Shown: positions 22,519-33,790 of the stretch, piece by piece | Position numbering within the stretch: the stretch's first letter is position 1 | Layout of the letters: each line of letters begins with the position of its first letter | NCBI GenBank assembly: GCA_037954665.1 | Contig: JBBMOL010000570.1 | Location: 1-64,000 of the forward strand | Length of the DNA: 64,000 bases | Direction of reading: 5' to 3' | DNA from: Laguncularia racemosa | Taxonomy: Eukaryota; Streptophyta; Magnoliopsida; Myrtales; Combretaceae | Program-made: the position numbers and the translations under genes | Notes under the pieces: generated by a model | The model's input: the letters and a program-made list of their open reading frames with translations, nothing else | Databases searched by the model: none | Told to the model about the DNA's origin: nothing

Positions 22519-24951
22519 ATGGAGAAGGGGTACGTAAGAGAAAGCATGAGTCCATGTGCAGTGCCTGTGATCTTGGTGCCTAAGAAGGATGGGACATGGA
22601 GAATGTGTGTTGACTGTCGCGCCATCAACAACATCACGGTAAAGTATCGTCATCCCATTCCTCGCTTAGATGACATGTTAGATGAGTTACATGGGTCTAG
22701 TGTCTTTTCTAAAATTGATCTGAAAAGTGGATATCACCAAATTAGAATGAAAGAAGGTGATGAATGGAAAACTGCATTTAAGACAAAATATGGATTGTAT
22801 GAGTGGTTAGTAATGCCTTTCGGTTTAACTAATGCACCTAATACTTTTATGAGACTTATGAACCATGTTTTGAGGACTTTTATTGGAAAATTTGTGGTTG
22901 TCTATTTTGATGATATTCTTATTTACAGCAAAAGTTTGGAAGATCATATGTCACACTTGAGGGATGTTTTAGAAGTGCTTCGAAAGGAACAATTATATGC
23001 TAACCTCAAGAAGTGTACTTTTTGCACAGACAAACTTGTGTTTCTTGGTTTTGTTGTTAGTGCGCAGGGGTTACAGGTTGATGAAGAAAAGGTTCGTGAG
23101 ATCCAAGAATGGCCTAGTCCAACCAATGTAAGTAATGTGCGGAGTTTCCATGGACTAGCGAGCTTTTACAGGAGATTTGTGAAGGATTTCAGCACCATTG
23201 CAGCACCACTTACTGAGGTAATTAAGAAGAACGTGGGGTTCAGCTGGGGAGAGCAACAAGAGAAGGCCTTTCAGACGCTTAAAAATAAGTTGACTCAGGC
23301 GCCGTTACTTGCTTTACCTAACTTTGCTAAAACGTTTGAAATTGAGTGTGATGCTTCAGGATTAGGTATTGGAGCAGTGCTTATGCAGGAGAGAAGACCG
23401 ATTGCATTCTTTAGTGAGAAGCTAAGTGGGGCAACCTTAAATTACCCTACTTACGACAAGGAGCTATATGCATTGGTTCGAGCCCTGGAGACGTGGCAAC
23501 ACTACCTTAGGCCAAAAGAGTTCGTGATCCACACTGATCATGAATCTTTGAAGTATTTGAAGGGGCAACACAAGCTGAACAAAAGGCATGCTCGTTGGGT
23601 GGAGTTCATCGAAACATTTCCATATGTCATCCACTACAAGCAAGGAAAAGAGAATGTAGTTGCTAATGCACTTTCTATAAGGTATACTCTTATCTCTACT
23701 CTTAGTTCTAGACTTCTTGGTTTTGAGCACATTAAGGAGTTATATGCTGCTGATCGAGATTTTTGTGAGGAGTATGTGCAATGTGAGAAGAGTGGGCATG
23801 GAAAATTTTATAAACATGACGGATTCTTGTTTAGGGAGAGTAAACTGTGCATTCCAATTTGTTCTCTAAGAGAATTACTTGTGAGGGAGTCTCATGGAGG
23901 AGGTTTAATGGGACACTTTGGAGTAGCTAAAACATTAGGAGTATTGCAGGAACACTTCTATTGGCCTCACATGAAACGAGATGTTGAGAGGATTTGTAAG
24001 CGATGTGTCACATGTAAGCAAGCGAAATCTAGAGTCCAACCTCAAGGGCTTTACACCCCACTTCCCATTCCTCATGAGCCTTGGGTAGATATTTCTATGG
24101 ATTTTATGTTAGGATTACCCAGGTCTAGACATGGTCGGGATTCTGTTTTTGTAGTTGTTGATAGGTTTTCTAAAATGGCACATTTCATTCCTTGTCACAA
24201 AACGGATGATGCTTGTAATATTGCTAAGTTATTCTTTAGGGAAGTTGTACGATTGCATGGTATGCCTAGAACAATTGTATCAAATAGGGATGCTAAGTTC
24301 TTAAGCTACTTTTGGAAGACTTTGTGGGCTAAGTTAGGAACTAAGTTATTGTTTTCTACTACTTGTCATCCACAGACTGACGGTCAAACTGAGGTAGTGA
24401 ATCGAACTTTATCTACTTTGTTGAGGGATGTAATTAAAAAAAATATTAAGAGTTGGGAGGATTGTTTGTCGCATGTTGAATTTGCTTATAACCGTACAGT
24501 GCATTCTGCTACTAAATTTTCTCCTTTTGAAATTGTGTATGGTTTTAATCCACTAACTCCTTTGGATTTATCACCTTTGCCTATTTCTGAGGATGTTAAT
24601 TTAGATGGCACGAAGAAGGCCGAATTTGTTAAACAGATCCACGAGAAGGCAAGGTTGAACATTGAGCGACGAACAGAGCAGTATGTGAAACAAGCCAACA
24701 AGGGTCGTCAACAAGCTGTTTTTGAACCTGGAGATTGGGTTTGGGTTCACATGCGCAAAGAGCGGTTTCCTGTGCAGTGTCGATCTAAACTACTTCCTAG
24801 AGGCGATGGACCATTTCAAGTTCTTGAGCGCATCAACGACAATGCATACAAGATAGATTTGCCTGGTGAGTATCAAGTAAGTGCCACATTTAATGTTACT
24901 AATTTGAGTCCTTTTGATGTAGGTGACGATTTGAGGACAAATCCTTTTTAA
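22519..24951 (+). CDS. B1 reverse transcriptase, RNase H and integrase
   Basis: Open frame of 810 residues that would make cDNA and integrate it. RT: VPKKDGTWRMCVDCRAINN (21-38), KIDLKSGYHQIRM, and the catalytic YFDD at 129-132. RNase H: ECDASGLGIGA (Asp 278) and HTDHESL (Asp 340); the usual VADALSR reads VANALSI, so the last acidic residue is Asn 383, which may kill RNase H. Integrase: the zinc finger His-His and Cys-Cys lie in SHGGGLMGHFG and RCVTCKQAK; the DDE triad is about Asp 528, Asp 591 and Glu 625; the C-terminus is PRGDGPFQVLERINDNAYK. No chromodomain is seen. It ends at NPF because CAA became TAA (24949-24951); B2 and B3 read on into the LTR. Stops upstream prevent a full Gag-Pol. 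Confidence 0.93.
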   Translation: MEKGYVRESMSPCAVPVILVPKKDGTWRMCVDCRAINNITVKYRHPIPRLDDMLDELHGSSVFSKIDLKSGYHQIRMKEGDEWKTAFKTKYGLYEWLVMPFGLTNAPNTFMRLMNHVLRTFIGKFVVVYFDDILIYSKSLEDHMSHLRDVLEVLRKEQLYANLKKCTFCTDKLVFLGFVVSAQGLQVDEEKVREIQEWPSPTNVSNVRSFHGLASFYRRFVKDFSTIAAPLTEVIKKNVGFSWGEQQEKAFQTLKNKLTQAPLLALPNFAKTFEIECDASGLGIGAVLMQERRPIAFFSEKLSGATLNYPTYDKELYALVRALETWQHYLRPKEFVIHTDHESLKYLKGQHKLNKRHARWVEFIETFPYVIHYKQGKENVVANALSIRYTLISTLSSRLLGFEHIKELYAADRDFCEEYVQCEKSGHGKFYKHDGFLFRESKLCIPICSLRELLVRESHGGGLMGHFGVAKTLGVLQEHFYWPHMKRDVERICKRCVTCKQAKSRVQPQGLYTPLPIPHEPWVDISMDFMLGLPRSRHGRDSVFVVVDRFSKMAHFIPCHKTDDACNIAKLFFREVVRLHGMPRTIVSNRDAKFLSYFWKTLWAKLGTKLLFSTTCHPQTDGQTEVVNRTLSTLLRDVIKKNIKSWEDCLSHVEFAYNRTVHSATKFSPFEIVYGFNPLTPLDLSPLPISEDVNLDGTKKAEFVKQIHEKARLNIERRTEQYVKQANKGRQQAVFEPGDWVWVHMRKERFPVQCRSKLLPRGDGPFQVLERINDNAYKIDLPGEYQVSATFNVTNLSPFDVGDDLRTNPF

Positions 24952-24962
24952 GAGGAGGGGAA
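24950..24962 (+). other. polypurine tract of B1
   Basis: AAGAGGAGGGGAA directly precedes the 3' LTR. It is the plus-strand primer site, conserved in B2 and B3, and also codes for QEEGN in the pol frame. Confidence 0.8.
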
Positions 24963-25789
24963 TGATGAGATCCATGATGAAAGTCAAGTTAGAAGAAGGA
25001 ATGTGGATCCTCTTGAAGTGCCGCCTGGACCGATCACAAGAAGTCGAGCGAAACAACTCAAGGAAGCACTTAACGAGTTGATAAAGGATGTCCATGAAGT
25101 CAGGAAGGATTGGGGCAATCATGAAGTTGGAACGGATTGGAACAACCACAGGAAGACCCTTGCTCTTATACAAGTCACACCGGACACAGGTTGAAGAGGG
25201 CGTGTACTTTCAAGGCACGGCCGTGTATGGAGTCAAGCAAATCCACAGAAAGATACATGACCAAAGTACACGGGCGTGTCTGTTGCCAGAAGTTGCACAA
25301 AAAGATACACGGCCAAAGTACACGAGCGTGTATGTTGCCAGAAGTTGCACAGAAAGGTACACGGCCAAAGTACACGGCCGTGTATCCCCTACCAGCCAGC
25401 TTGTTCTATTTTTGCGTTTTTACGCCACTTATCTAAACTACGTCGTTTTGGACTTGTTTTACACGAATTGTAACCCTAGTATAAATGCTCCTAAGGTTTA
25501 GAACAATGAAAATATACATCTTTGAACATTAAACACTTTTGAGAGGCACCTCTCTTGGTTCTTCAAGAACTAAATCGAACTTATCGAATTGATTTCCGTG
25601 GCGTTCATCCCGACTTATCAATCGGTTTTTCATCCCGATTGTGGCATCTTCGTTTTTATACCAAGGTTCTTGTCTCGCTTATAGACAACGGGTCGCGGTT
25701 TCCACTTTAGGTGTTTGGGCGTCTTAGGCAACGAATTTTCCGAACGTATTGGTATTAGGTTTCGTCACGGGTTGGCGTGGTTCATATCA
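24963..25789 (+). repeat. 3' LTR of B1
   Basis: 827 bp, TGATGAGATCC to TTCATATCA, followed by the TSD CCATT at 25790-25794. The array carries about two and a half 52-bp TACACGG units. The LTR-encoded tail (DPLEVPPGPITRSRAKQLKE) remains open. Confidence 0.9.
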
Positions 25790-25794
25790 CCATT

Positions 25795-26785
25795 TGAGTT
25801 CTACTAGCATTAATAGCCACGTATGACTTAGAATTAGAGAAATTGAATGTCAAAATTGCCTTTCTACATAGCAATTTAGAGGAGCAGATTTATATGCAAC
25901 ATCTTGAAGGTTTTATTTTTGAAGGCAAGGAAGACCATGTTTACTTATCAAAGAAATCCCTTTATGCCTTAGGATAGTCTCCTAGGCAACAGTATAAGTG
26001 TTTTGACACTTTCATGATCACTCATGGCTATCCAAGGAGCAAGCACGATAGTGGTGTTTATTTTAGAAAATTATCTTATGGGTCTTTTATTTATTTGCTC
26101 CCATATGTAGGTGATATGCTCATTGCTTTAAGAATGTTATTCATGACTTAGAAAAACTACATTAGGAATGCTTTAGAGCATTTTGGGATGAAAAACACTA
26201 AACCAGTTAATACTCCTATAGTTGCTCACTTCAAGCTTTTAGTTGCCTTATCTCCTTAGATTGATAAAGAGATTAGTGACATGGCACATATTCCTTATGC
26301 TATTGCAACTTGCAGTATGATGTATGCCATGGTGTGTACTCATCTAGACATTTCACATGCCATAAGCATTGTTAGCAAATATATGGCTAATCTTGGTAAG
26401 GTACACTAGTAGGTAGTAAAATGATTCTTAGATATTTACAGAGAACTATTGATACTTGGAATTTGGAAAAAGCAGTGGAAACTTGGTTGATTTAGTTGAC
26501 TAAGATTATGCAAGTGATCTTGATAAAAGGAGATTACTTATTGGTTTTATGTTTTGCTTGGGTAATTGTGCTATAAGTTGGAAGTCAACCTTGTAGGCCA
26601 TAGTTGCATTATCTACAACAGAGACTAACTATATGGCAGTGACTGAGGTCATTAAGGAGGCCATTTGGTTGTGAGGCTTATATGGCGAGCTCAATTTGGA
26701 TTTAGTAACTATAGTCATCTTCTATGACTCTATAAGGTGGAGTGAAATTAATTTTTTAGTGGTAGTTTAAGAAGGTGGAGATTTA
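25795..26785 (+). pseudogene. Ty1/copia RT remainder and RNase H, decayed
   Basis: Continues the copia pol after B1. RT relics include ATYDLELEKLNVKIAFLHSNL, EEQIYMQHLEGFIFEGKEDH and KKSLYALG; the catalytic YVDD is degraded (YVGDMLIAL). RNase H relics include SWKSTL and IVALSTTETNYMAVTEVIKE. Many stops and frameshifts are present. A purine-rich AAGAAGGTGGAGA (about 26769-26781) before the LTR is the likely PPT. Confidence 0.8.
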
Positions 26786-27202
26786 TGATGTGGCTTAAAC
26801 TTATATTTATACTTTTTAGGTATTTTTCTAAATAAATTAGGTAAGGTCTTTCTAGATGAGTAGGTGAGATTTTTCTAGATGTGTTTGTCGGTAAGTGTAG
26901 AGTAATTATGGTGTAGCTACCACTGCCAACCATGTTAGAGATATCTATAAATAGGCCATTGAGCATTCATGTAAGGCGTCACAAACACATACAACAATAC
27001 ACACTTGAAGTATTAGAGAATATCTTAAATTGTGAGTTTTGAATGTACTTGGGGTTTGGGTTTTGAGTGATTTCATTCCTTGTAAATTATTATGTTTCTC
27101 TTTAATAAAGTTTTGCTTCCTCTTGCCTTATTAGTTCTCAATCGTCTATTTTGCTTTTCTATTGTTTGTTACAAACCTTTCTAGTATTCATGGGTTCTAA
27201 CA
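26786..27202 (+). repeat. 3' LTR of the Ty1/copia element
   Basis: About 417 bp from TGATGTGGC to TTCTAACA after the PPT. It contains a TATA box CTATAAATAGG near 26945 and an AATAAA near 27107, as expected for U3/R. The short length and the ...TTCTAACA end suit the copia superfamily. The 5' LTR is outside the window, so the TSD is unchecked and the start is uncertain by a few bases. Confidence 0.65.
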
Positions 27203-27686
27203 TAGTTAACCAAATATATGGAATTGCTTAAGATTATTTTTAGAAATTTTATGGATAAAAATGCTAAGTCAAAAGGGTAGGTAATTGCTTAATAATACTA
27301 GATAGATATTTATGTTCATTTAATATTAAAACAATTATTTCTGAGTGGTTCCAAAAATATCAATTGATTTCATGAGTAATTGCCAAGCTAAGCATATTTA
27401 AGGACAATGATTCATATTAGTAGATAGTATTTATGTTTCTCAATTACATGTTAGCATTAAAAATACATGAAATTGAATAGAGGTTATGTATAATAACTTT
27501 ACATAGTAATTGTATTTTCTATTAGTTATCATCTTACCATGTTTGTGTTTGAAATATCGAAACAAAAGGATACATGATTGGTTTAAAAGAAAAAAAAAAA
27601 GAAAAAGAAAAACTAAGCATGTATAATTCGTACAATAGAGCTACAAGCAAGCTAAGTTGATTTGAAATTTTGAAGGTTTATGCTTA
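27203..27686. other. unassigned AT-rich spacer
   Basis: No gene, RNA or repeat recognised. It contains an A-rich tract at 27586-27612. It ends in ATGCTTAGAAGC, the left half of a palindrome into which B3 inserted. Confidence 0.4.
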
Positions 27687-27691
27687 GAAGC

Positions 27692-28455
27692 TAATGAAAG
27701 CCATGATGGGAGCCAAGCTAGAAGATGGAATGTGGATCCTCTTGAAGTGCCACCTAGACTGATCACAAGAACTCGAGTGAAACGATTCAAGGAAGCACTT
27801 AACGAGTTGATAAAGGATGTCCAAGAAGCCGGAAAAGATTGGAGCAACCATGAGAATGAACTTGCATTTATATAAGTCATTCAAGGAGATCAAAGCATAG
27901 GAGATCAAAGCTACCGGCCTTGACAATGCTGGCTTAAACACTGCCGGCTTTGAACCGGCATTGCAATTAGAGCGCGACAGAGGGACTACGCCATCTACTA
28001 TGCCGCCCGCTTCCCGGCGTACATCCTACACCGGCTACTATGCCGCCTTCTACACCGCCGGCATACATTGCCTGTTTGTTATGTTTCCGCAACTTTATTA
28101 TGTTATGTCGTTTTGGGCTTTTGTTTTACGAGTTGTAAACCTTATTAAAAGCTGCTAGGGTTGGAAAACAGAACATAGAACTTACATACAACATTGAATA
28201 ATACAATTTGAGAGAATTCCTCTCTTGGTTCTCCAAAGAACTTCTCTTGAACTTATCGAATCTCTTCCGTGGCATTCAACCCGGACTTATCAATCGGTCT
28301 TTCATCCCGATTATGGCGTCAATAGAATATACTAAGGTTCTTGCCTCACCTATAGGCAATAGGTCGCAGTTCCACTTGATTGTTTTGGCATCTTGGGTTG
28401 CAATTCCAAACGTATTGGTATAGGGTTTCGTCACACGTGGGCGTGGTTCATATCA
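27692..28455 (+). repeat. 5' LTR of B3
   Basis: 764 bp; the first bases are TA instead of TG (TAATGAAAGCC), a point loss since the 3' LTR has TG. It keeps the open C-terminal tail segment and the B-family 3' half (AATCGGTCTTTCATCCCGAT, TTGGTATAGGGTTTCGTCAC). Confidence 0.88.
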
Positions 28456-28458
28456 GTT

Positions 28459-28470
28459 TGGTATTAGAGC
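28459..28470 (+). other. tRNA-iMet primer-binding site of B3
   Basis: TGGTATTAGAGC, one C-to-T change from the B1/B2 PBS. Confidence 0.85.
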
Positions 28471-28951
28471 CTAAGTTTGTTAAACATCAGTTCAGTTTGA
28501 GAAAGGTAACATCAAAACCCTAACTCCAATCGTTCATATCAAGTTTCGTATTACCATTGCTTCATACTCAAGTTCATAGTGTTAATTGTCTCTTGAGTAG
28601 TGTAGTTTCATTCTATCAATCTTGTTACAAAAAAAAAAAGGAACGAAAACAAAAAAAAATAAAAATAAAAAACGAGAACAAAAGAACGAAAACAAAGACA
28701 ACAAAAAGGAAAGAAAAAGGAAAATTGAAGCCGGGAGAGTTTGTTCTTGAATTCTAAGGAAGAATTTGGTGTGGTTTGGATTAGTTCCAAGAGAATTGAG
28801 AAGAGGGATTAGTGAGTTGATAACATCTCTGTTTGTGAGAATACACGAGTGATTATGGGATATCCTTCTTTGAGTGAAACACGTGAGGGAGCGAATCGTG
28901 AGGTTTAATTCTATATATTTGTGTTAGTACTAACCTTTCATTGCAAGAACT

Positions 28952-31313
28952 ATGTCGAGGCAACATTCTCCAAAAGGTGAGAGGGGGAGGTTTGATGCTA
29001 GGTTAGTGATTGAGGCGTTGAGGAGTGAGATGAAGAGGATGTTTCAGGAGGGAATGGAACAAATTCATGAAACGGTGGAGTAGAAACTAGAGCAATCTAA
29101 AAACGTCTTTCAAGGGCGTAAGAGGGAGAGTTGTTCTAAGAGAGGATAAAGGGGTGGAGATGAAAATTCTGATAACGAGTTTGATGAACCTTCTATCAGG
29201 AGTTATAGAGGTTATGGTGGTAGGAATAGAGGAACTAGGGATTGGGAAGATAGAGGAGATAGGAATAGAGAGGATAATCAATTGAGTAGTATAAAGATGA
29301 AGATTCCTCCTTTCCAAGGGAAGAATGATCCCGAGGCATATTTAGAATGGGAGAAGAAGGTAGAGATGGTGTTTGATTGTCACAATTATAGTGGGAGAAA
29401 GAAAGTGAAGCTTGCTGCCATTGAGTTTTCAGATTATGCCATAGTGTGGTGGGATCAACTGATATTGAATAGGAGAAGGAATGGCGAACCACCCATTGAG
29501 TCTTGGGAAGAGATGAAGAAGGTGATGAAGAAGCGGTTTGTTTCTGTTTATTACTATCGTGAATTGCACAACAAATTGCAAACTCTTAAGTAGGGAAGCC
29601 GAAGTGTGGATGAGTATTTCAAGGAGATAGAGGTTACTATGATTCGAGCAAATGTTGAGGAGGATAGAGAGGCTACCATGGTGAGGTTTCTTGCTAGGTT
29701 AAATAGAGAGATTCAAAATGTGGTAGAATTACAGCATTATGTGGAACGGGAAGATATGGTCCACATGGCCATAAAGGTTGAGAACCAATACAGGAGGAAA
29801 GGTAGTAGTACTGCATGGTTTCAACAAGGTGCTAGTTTATCTACTTGGAAGACTAACCATTAAAGGAAGGAAGAAAAGTCTTTACCTACCAAGCCAAAAA
29901 GAGAGCAGAAGCAAGGGGGGTTTACTCTTGGTAATCAAGGTAAACCTGATTCTTCTATTCCTAGAAATCGTGATATTAAATGTTTTAAATGCTAAGGCAG
30001 ATGCCATATTGCTAGTTAATGTCCAAATAGACGTGTTATGATTCTGCGCGATGATGGTGAGTATGAGACTGAGGGGGGTAGTGAAGATGATGATATGCCT
30101 CCATTGGAGGATGCTAGTGATGATGAGGAGCCTGCAACAAGGAAGTTAGTAGCAGTAGTGAAGCAAGCTTTGAATGTGCAGGTGAAGGAAGAAGAGGAGG
30201 TGTAACGAGAGAATATTTTTCCTACTAGATGTTATCTAAGTGACCATATTTATAGTTTGATCATTGATGGGGGCGAGTTGTACTAATGTAGTGAGTACTT
30301 TCATTGTTGAGAGTTTGGGGCTCAAGACCACTAAACACCCTAACCCATATAAATTGCAGTGGCTGAATGATAGTAGAGAGACTAAGGTGAGTAAGCAAGC
30401 CTTAATTGCTTTTCGCATCGGTCGGTATGAGGATAAGGTATTATGCGATGTAGTGCCGATGCAGGCTTGTCATGTGTTGTTGGGGAGGCCATGGCAATTT
30501 GACGGGAAGGTTGTTTATGATGGCTTTTCTAACAAGTATACACTTGTTCACCATGGCAAAAGCTATAATCTTAAACCCTTAACACCTAAACAGGTGTATG
30601 AGGATCAATTACAGCAACAACAATCTTTTGCAAAATATAAGGTGTGTGAAAAACAGAGGGAGATTGAGAGAGCATAAGACATAGAAAAAGAAAAGGAACA
30701 CAAAAGTCAATATCAAAAGGAAAAAAGAGAGGAAGGCTGAAAAGAGTGTGAGAGGCCAAGTTGAGGGGGGATCAACTTTGGTGGTGAGTGAAAAGGAGAG
30801 TGCAGCCTTGCAAAAGTAGAGTTGTGTGGCAAGAGTGAGTGTAGTGAGGAGAGCGTTAGTGATGAAGCAACCTATGTTGTTGCTGGTTTTTAAAGAAACT
30901 TGTTTGAATACTAACGAACTTCTTAACTCTTTGCTTAGTGTAGTTGTATCTATTGTGTAGGACTTTGAAGATGTCTTCCTTGAGGAGATTCCAAAAGGGT
31001 TACCACCTATTCATGGTATTGAGCACCAGATTGACCTTGTACCCGGAGCATCTATTCCAAACAAGCCAGCTTATAGGAGTAATCCAAAGGAGACAAAGGA
31101 ACTTCAAAGGCAGGTTAATGACTTGATGGAGAAGGGGTACATGAGAGAAAGCATAAGCCCATGTGCAGTGCTTGTGATTTTGGTACCTAAGAAAGATGGG
31201 TCATGAAGAATGTGTGTTGATTGCCGAGCCATCAACAACATCACGATAAAGTATCGTCATCCCATTCCTCGCTTAGATGACATGTTAGATGAGTTATATG
31301 GGTCTAGTGTCAT
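28952..31313 (+). pseudogene. B3 gag, protease and RT N-terminus, decayed
   Basis: Starts MSRQHSPKGERGR. The gag domain at 29282-29593 is well kept (KMKIPPFQGKNDPEAYLEWE), but stops occur near 29081, 29146 and 29590. The zinc-knuckle region near 29977-30020 is broken (FKC-stop, ASstop), so no CCHC remains. Protease at 30264-30677 lost its start to a frameshift (IIDGGELY for IIDGGSCT). RT survives only as the N-terminus (CAVLVILVPKKDGS then a stop, then IPRLDDMLDELYGSSV), ending at the junction shared with B2. The leader acceptor block is degraded (TACTAACCTTTCATTGCAAG). Confidence 0.82.
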
Positions 31314-32758
31314 TAATAGAGCCATTTTATACTCAATCTTTATAGTATGAATTATGTTAATTTATTATTGATTTTATAGAAATCATAAATAAATGGTACT
31401 TAATTTTATTATGGTGATAATCAGGTTTAATGGAGTCAAGAGTGCTAATTCAAGTGATTTAGAGAAGTCATCTGCAATTTGGATCAAAGTCAAGGATTTA
31501 CACCGTCGGCGTACAAGAGAAGAAGGCTGATAATTTCAAGGATGAGGACCAATATTCTGAGAGGAGATATCGACTTGGATTGAAATCGAAGAAGAATACA
31601 CGAAGAAAATAGCTTTTTGGAAGAAACAAGGGAAGTACACAGGCGTGTATTTCCAGAACACGGTCGTGTGTTTGGCTTGAAAAAAACAGAAGCTTACACA
31701 GTTTAAGTACACGGTCGTGTGTTTGGCTTGAAAAAAAACAGAAGCTTACATGGTTTAAATACACGGCTGTGTATAACCGTGGGTTGAGACCGTGTATATG
31801 GAAAAGTTTGGCCGTTTCATGAGATTTTTCGGTTTTCATATATATATCTCTTCGTTTTCCAGAAGGAGGGAGTTGAGGAGGGAAGAAACCAAATAGGAAA
31901 AGCTGGAGACACCTGAAACAGACATTTTTCATCTTTTTCACTTTTTGATTTTGTTTAGTTATGAACATGTGTGGCTAAACAATCTTCTAGCCAAAGGATC
32001 ATCAATAGTTTAATTCTTTAAGAATTGTGAGATCTAATTGATTTGTCTTTATTCTATTCTTTATTTTTTGGTATTTATATATCTGCTGAATGTTTGGTTA
32101 TTATTATCTTGTTTGATTGGTATGAATTAGAGCTCTTCTATTCAATTAGCAAGTTAATATATTGTCAATTAGAATGTCAGATCCATAATTGTTTGATAGT
32201 TCTAATCTTTGTGACACAATAACATGTTTGATTATAGAATAAATAATCAAATTCATGTTATGGAGATATATAATCTTGTTTAAATAGGTTATCTTATAAT
32301 CTACTGGCATGAATTGGTGATCTCTCTTGTTTTTAATGCTATTGATAGATTAAATCCTAAGAGCTTGTTTAGGGTTGTTTAATCAATAAGAGAAGTAATC
32401 AAAGAGCTTGTTTTGATTATCAAGAAAGTAAAAAGAGATAGGTTATTAGATCTTGTTAATAACCATAACCAGTTTATCTGAGATAAAGAATAGAAAATAT
32501 CTGCATCAATTATCATTTTTATGAATTAAACTATAATGATACATTTGGTTAGGCTTTCATCATTATAAAATTTTATTATCTGATTTCATTTTTATTTGAA
32601 TTTACAAACAAAACCCCCATTCTTCTTTTTCTCTCTATTTTCTTTTAATAGAAATATATTTAACCAATCCCTGTGGATACGACCCTACTCACTGCTGTAT
32701 ACAAATTATATAATTGTTTAGGAGTAGGTTTTAACTTTGTTGGATTTGATACCCATCA
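31314..32758 (+). repeat. solo LTR, diverged family A type, TSD GTCAT/ATCAT
   Basis: 1,445 bp beginning TAATAGAGCC (TG lost) and ending ACCCATCA. Flanks are GTCAT (31309-31313) and ATCAT (32759-32763), one mismatch. It follows the A LTR plan throughout, including the TAGAGCCATTTTATACTC start and the CTACTGGCATGAATTGGTG stretch, but is clearly diverged. Half-sites appear as ACACGGTCGTGTG. It sits exactly at the B3 RT/integrase junction, so it postdates that deletion. Confidence 0.88.
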
Positions 32759-32763
32759 ATCAT

Positions 32764-33790
32764 TCGTCATGAGCCTTGGATAGATATTTCCATGGATTTT
32801 GTGTTAGGATTACCCAGGTCTAGGTTTGGTAGAGACTCTATTTTTGTAGTCATGGATAGGTTTTCTAAGATGACACATTTCATTCCTTGCCACAAAATAG
32901 ACGATGCTTGCCATATTGCTAATTTGTTCTTCAGGGAAGTTATGAGATTACATGGTATGCCTAGAACAATCGTATCAAATTGAGATGCTAAGTTCTTAAG
33001 CAACTTTTGGAAGACCCTGTGGGCTAAGTTAGGAACTAAGTTATTATTCTCTACTACTTGTCATCCACAGACTGATAGTCAAATTGAGGCAGTAAATCGA
33101 ACTTTATCTACTTTGTTAAGGGCTATCATTAAAAAGAACATTAAGAGTTGGGAGGATTGTTTGCCTCATGTTGAATTTTCTTATAATCGCACAATGCATT
33201 CTGCTACTAAGTTTACACCTTTTGAAATTGTGTATGGTTTTAATCCACTAACTCCTTTGGATTTATCACCTCTTCCTATTTCTGAGTATGTTAAACTAGA
33301 TGGTAAGAAGAAAGCGGAATTTGTTAAACAGATCCATGAGAAGGCAAGGCTCAACATTGAACGGAGGACAGAACAGTATGTGAAACAAGCCAACAAGGGT
33401 CGTCGACAAGTTGTCTTTGAACTTGGAGACTGGGTTTGGGTTCACATGCGCAAAGAGCGGTTTCCTATGCAACGTCGATCAAAATTACTTCCTAGAGGCG
33501 ATGGACCATTTCAAATTCTTAAGCACATCAATGATAATGCCTACAAGTTAGATTTGCCAGGTGAGTATCAAGTAAGTTCTACTTTTAACGTTACTGATTT
33601 GAGTCCTTTTAATGTAGGCGATGATTTGAGGACAAATCCTTTTCAAGAGGAGGGGAATGATGAAAGCCATGATGGGAGCCAAGCTAAAAGATGGAATGTG
33701 GATCCTCTTGAAGTGCCACCTGGATCGATCACAAGAACTCAAGCAAAACAATTCAAGGAAGCACTTAACGGGTTGATAAAGGATGTCTAA
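32764..33790 (+). pseudogene. B3 integrase core and C-terminus, running into the 3' LTR
   Basis: Integrase from RHEPWIDISMDFVLGLPRS onward. The first DDE Asp is present. A stop replaces Arg in SN-stop-DAKF, and HPQTDSQIEAVNRT keeps the Glu. The C-terminal module (LPRGDGPFQILKHINDNAYK) is close to B1. The frame runs across the PPT into the LTR and stops at 33788-33790 after ITRTQAKQFKEALNGLIKDV. The zinc finger and everything back to RT residue ~62 are missing, as in B2. Confidence 0.85.

Larger units (their letters stand above)
6540..25789 (+). mobile_element. Ty3/gypsy family B element B1 (host of nested A2 and B2)
   Basis: Complete element with TG...CA LTRs and TSD CCATT at 6535-6539 and 25790-25794. 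It is inserted in the copia RT, and removing it restores the copia reading. The span is 19,250 bp because A2 (12,455 bp, itself carrying B2) sits in gag; the net length is about 6.8 kb. Order: LTR, tRNA-iMet PBS, leader with predicted intron, gag, protease, RT, RNase H, integrase, PPT, LTR. No chromodomain is visible. The iMet PBS and the pol frame entering the 3' LTR suggest the CRM side of the chromoviruses; that clade call is inference. Confidence 0.9.

Noticed and set aside
28557..28790. Lys/Phe-rich small ORFs on both strands
   Set aside because: Translation of an A-rich leader tract in B3; low complexity.
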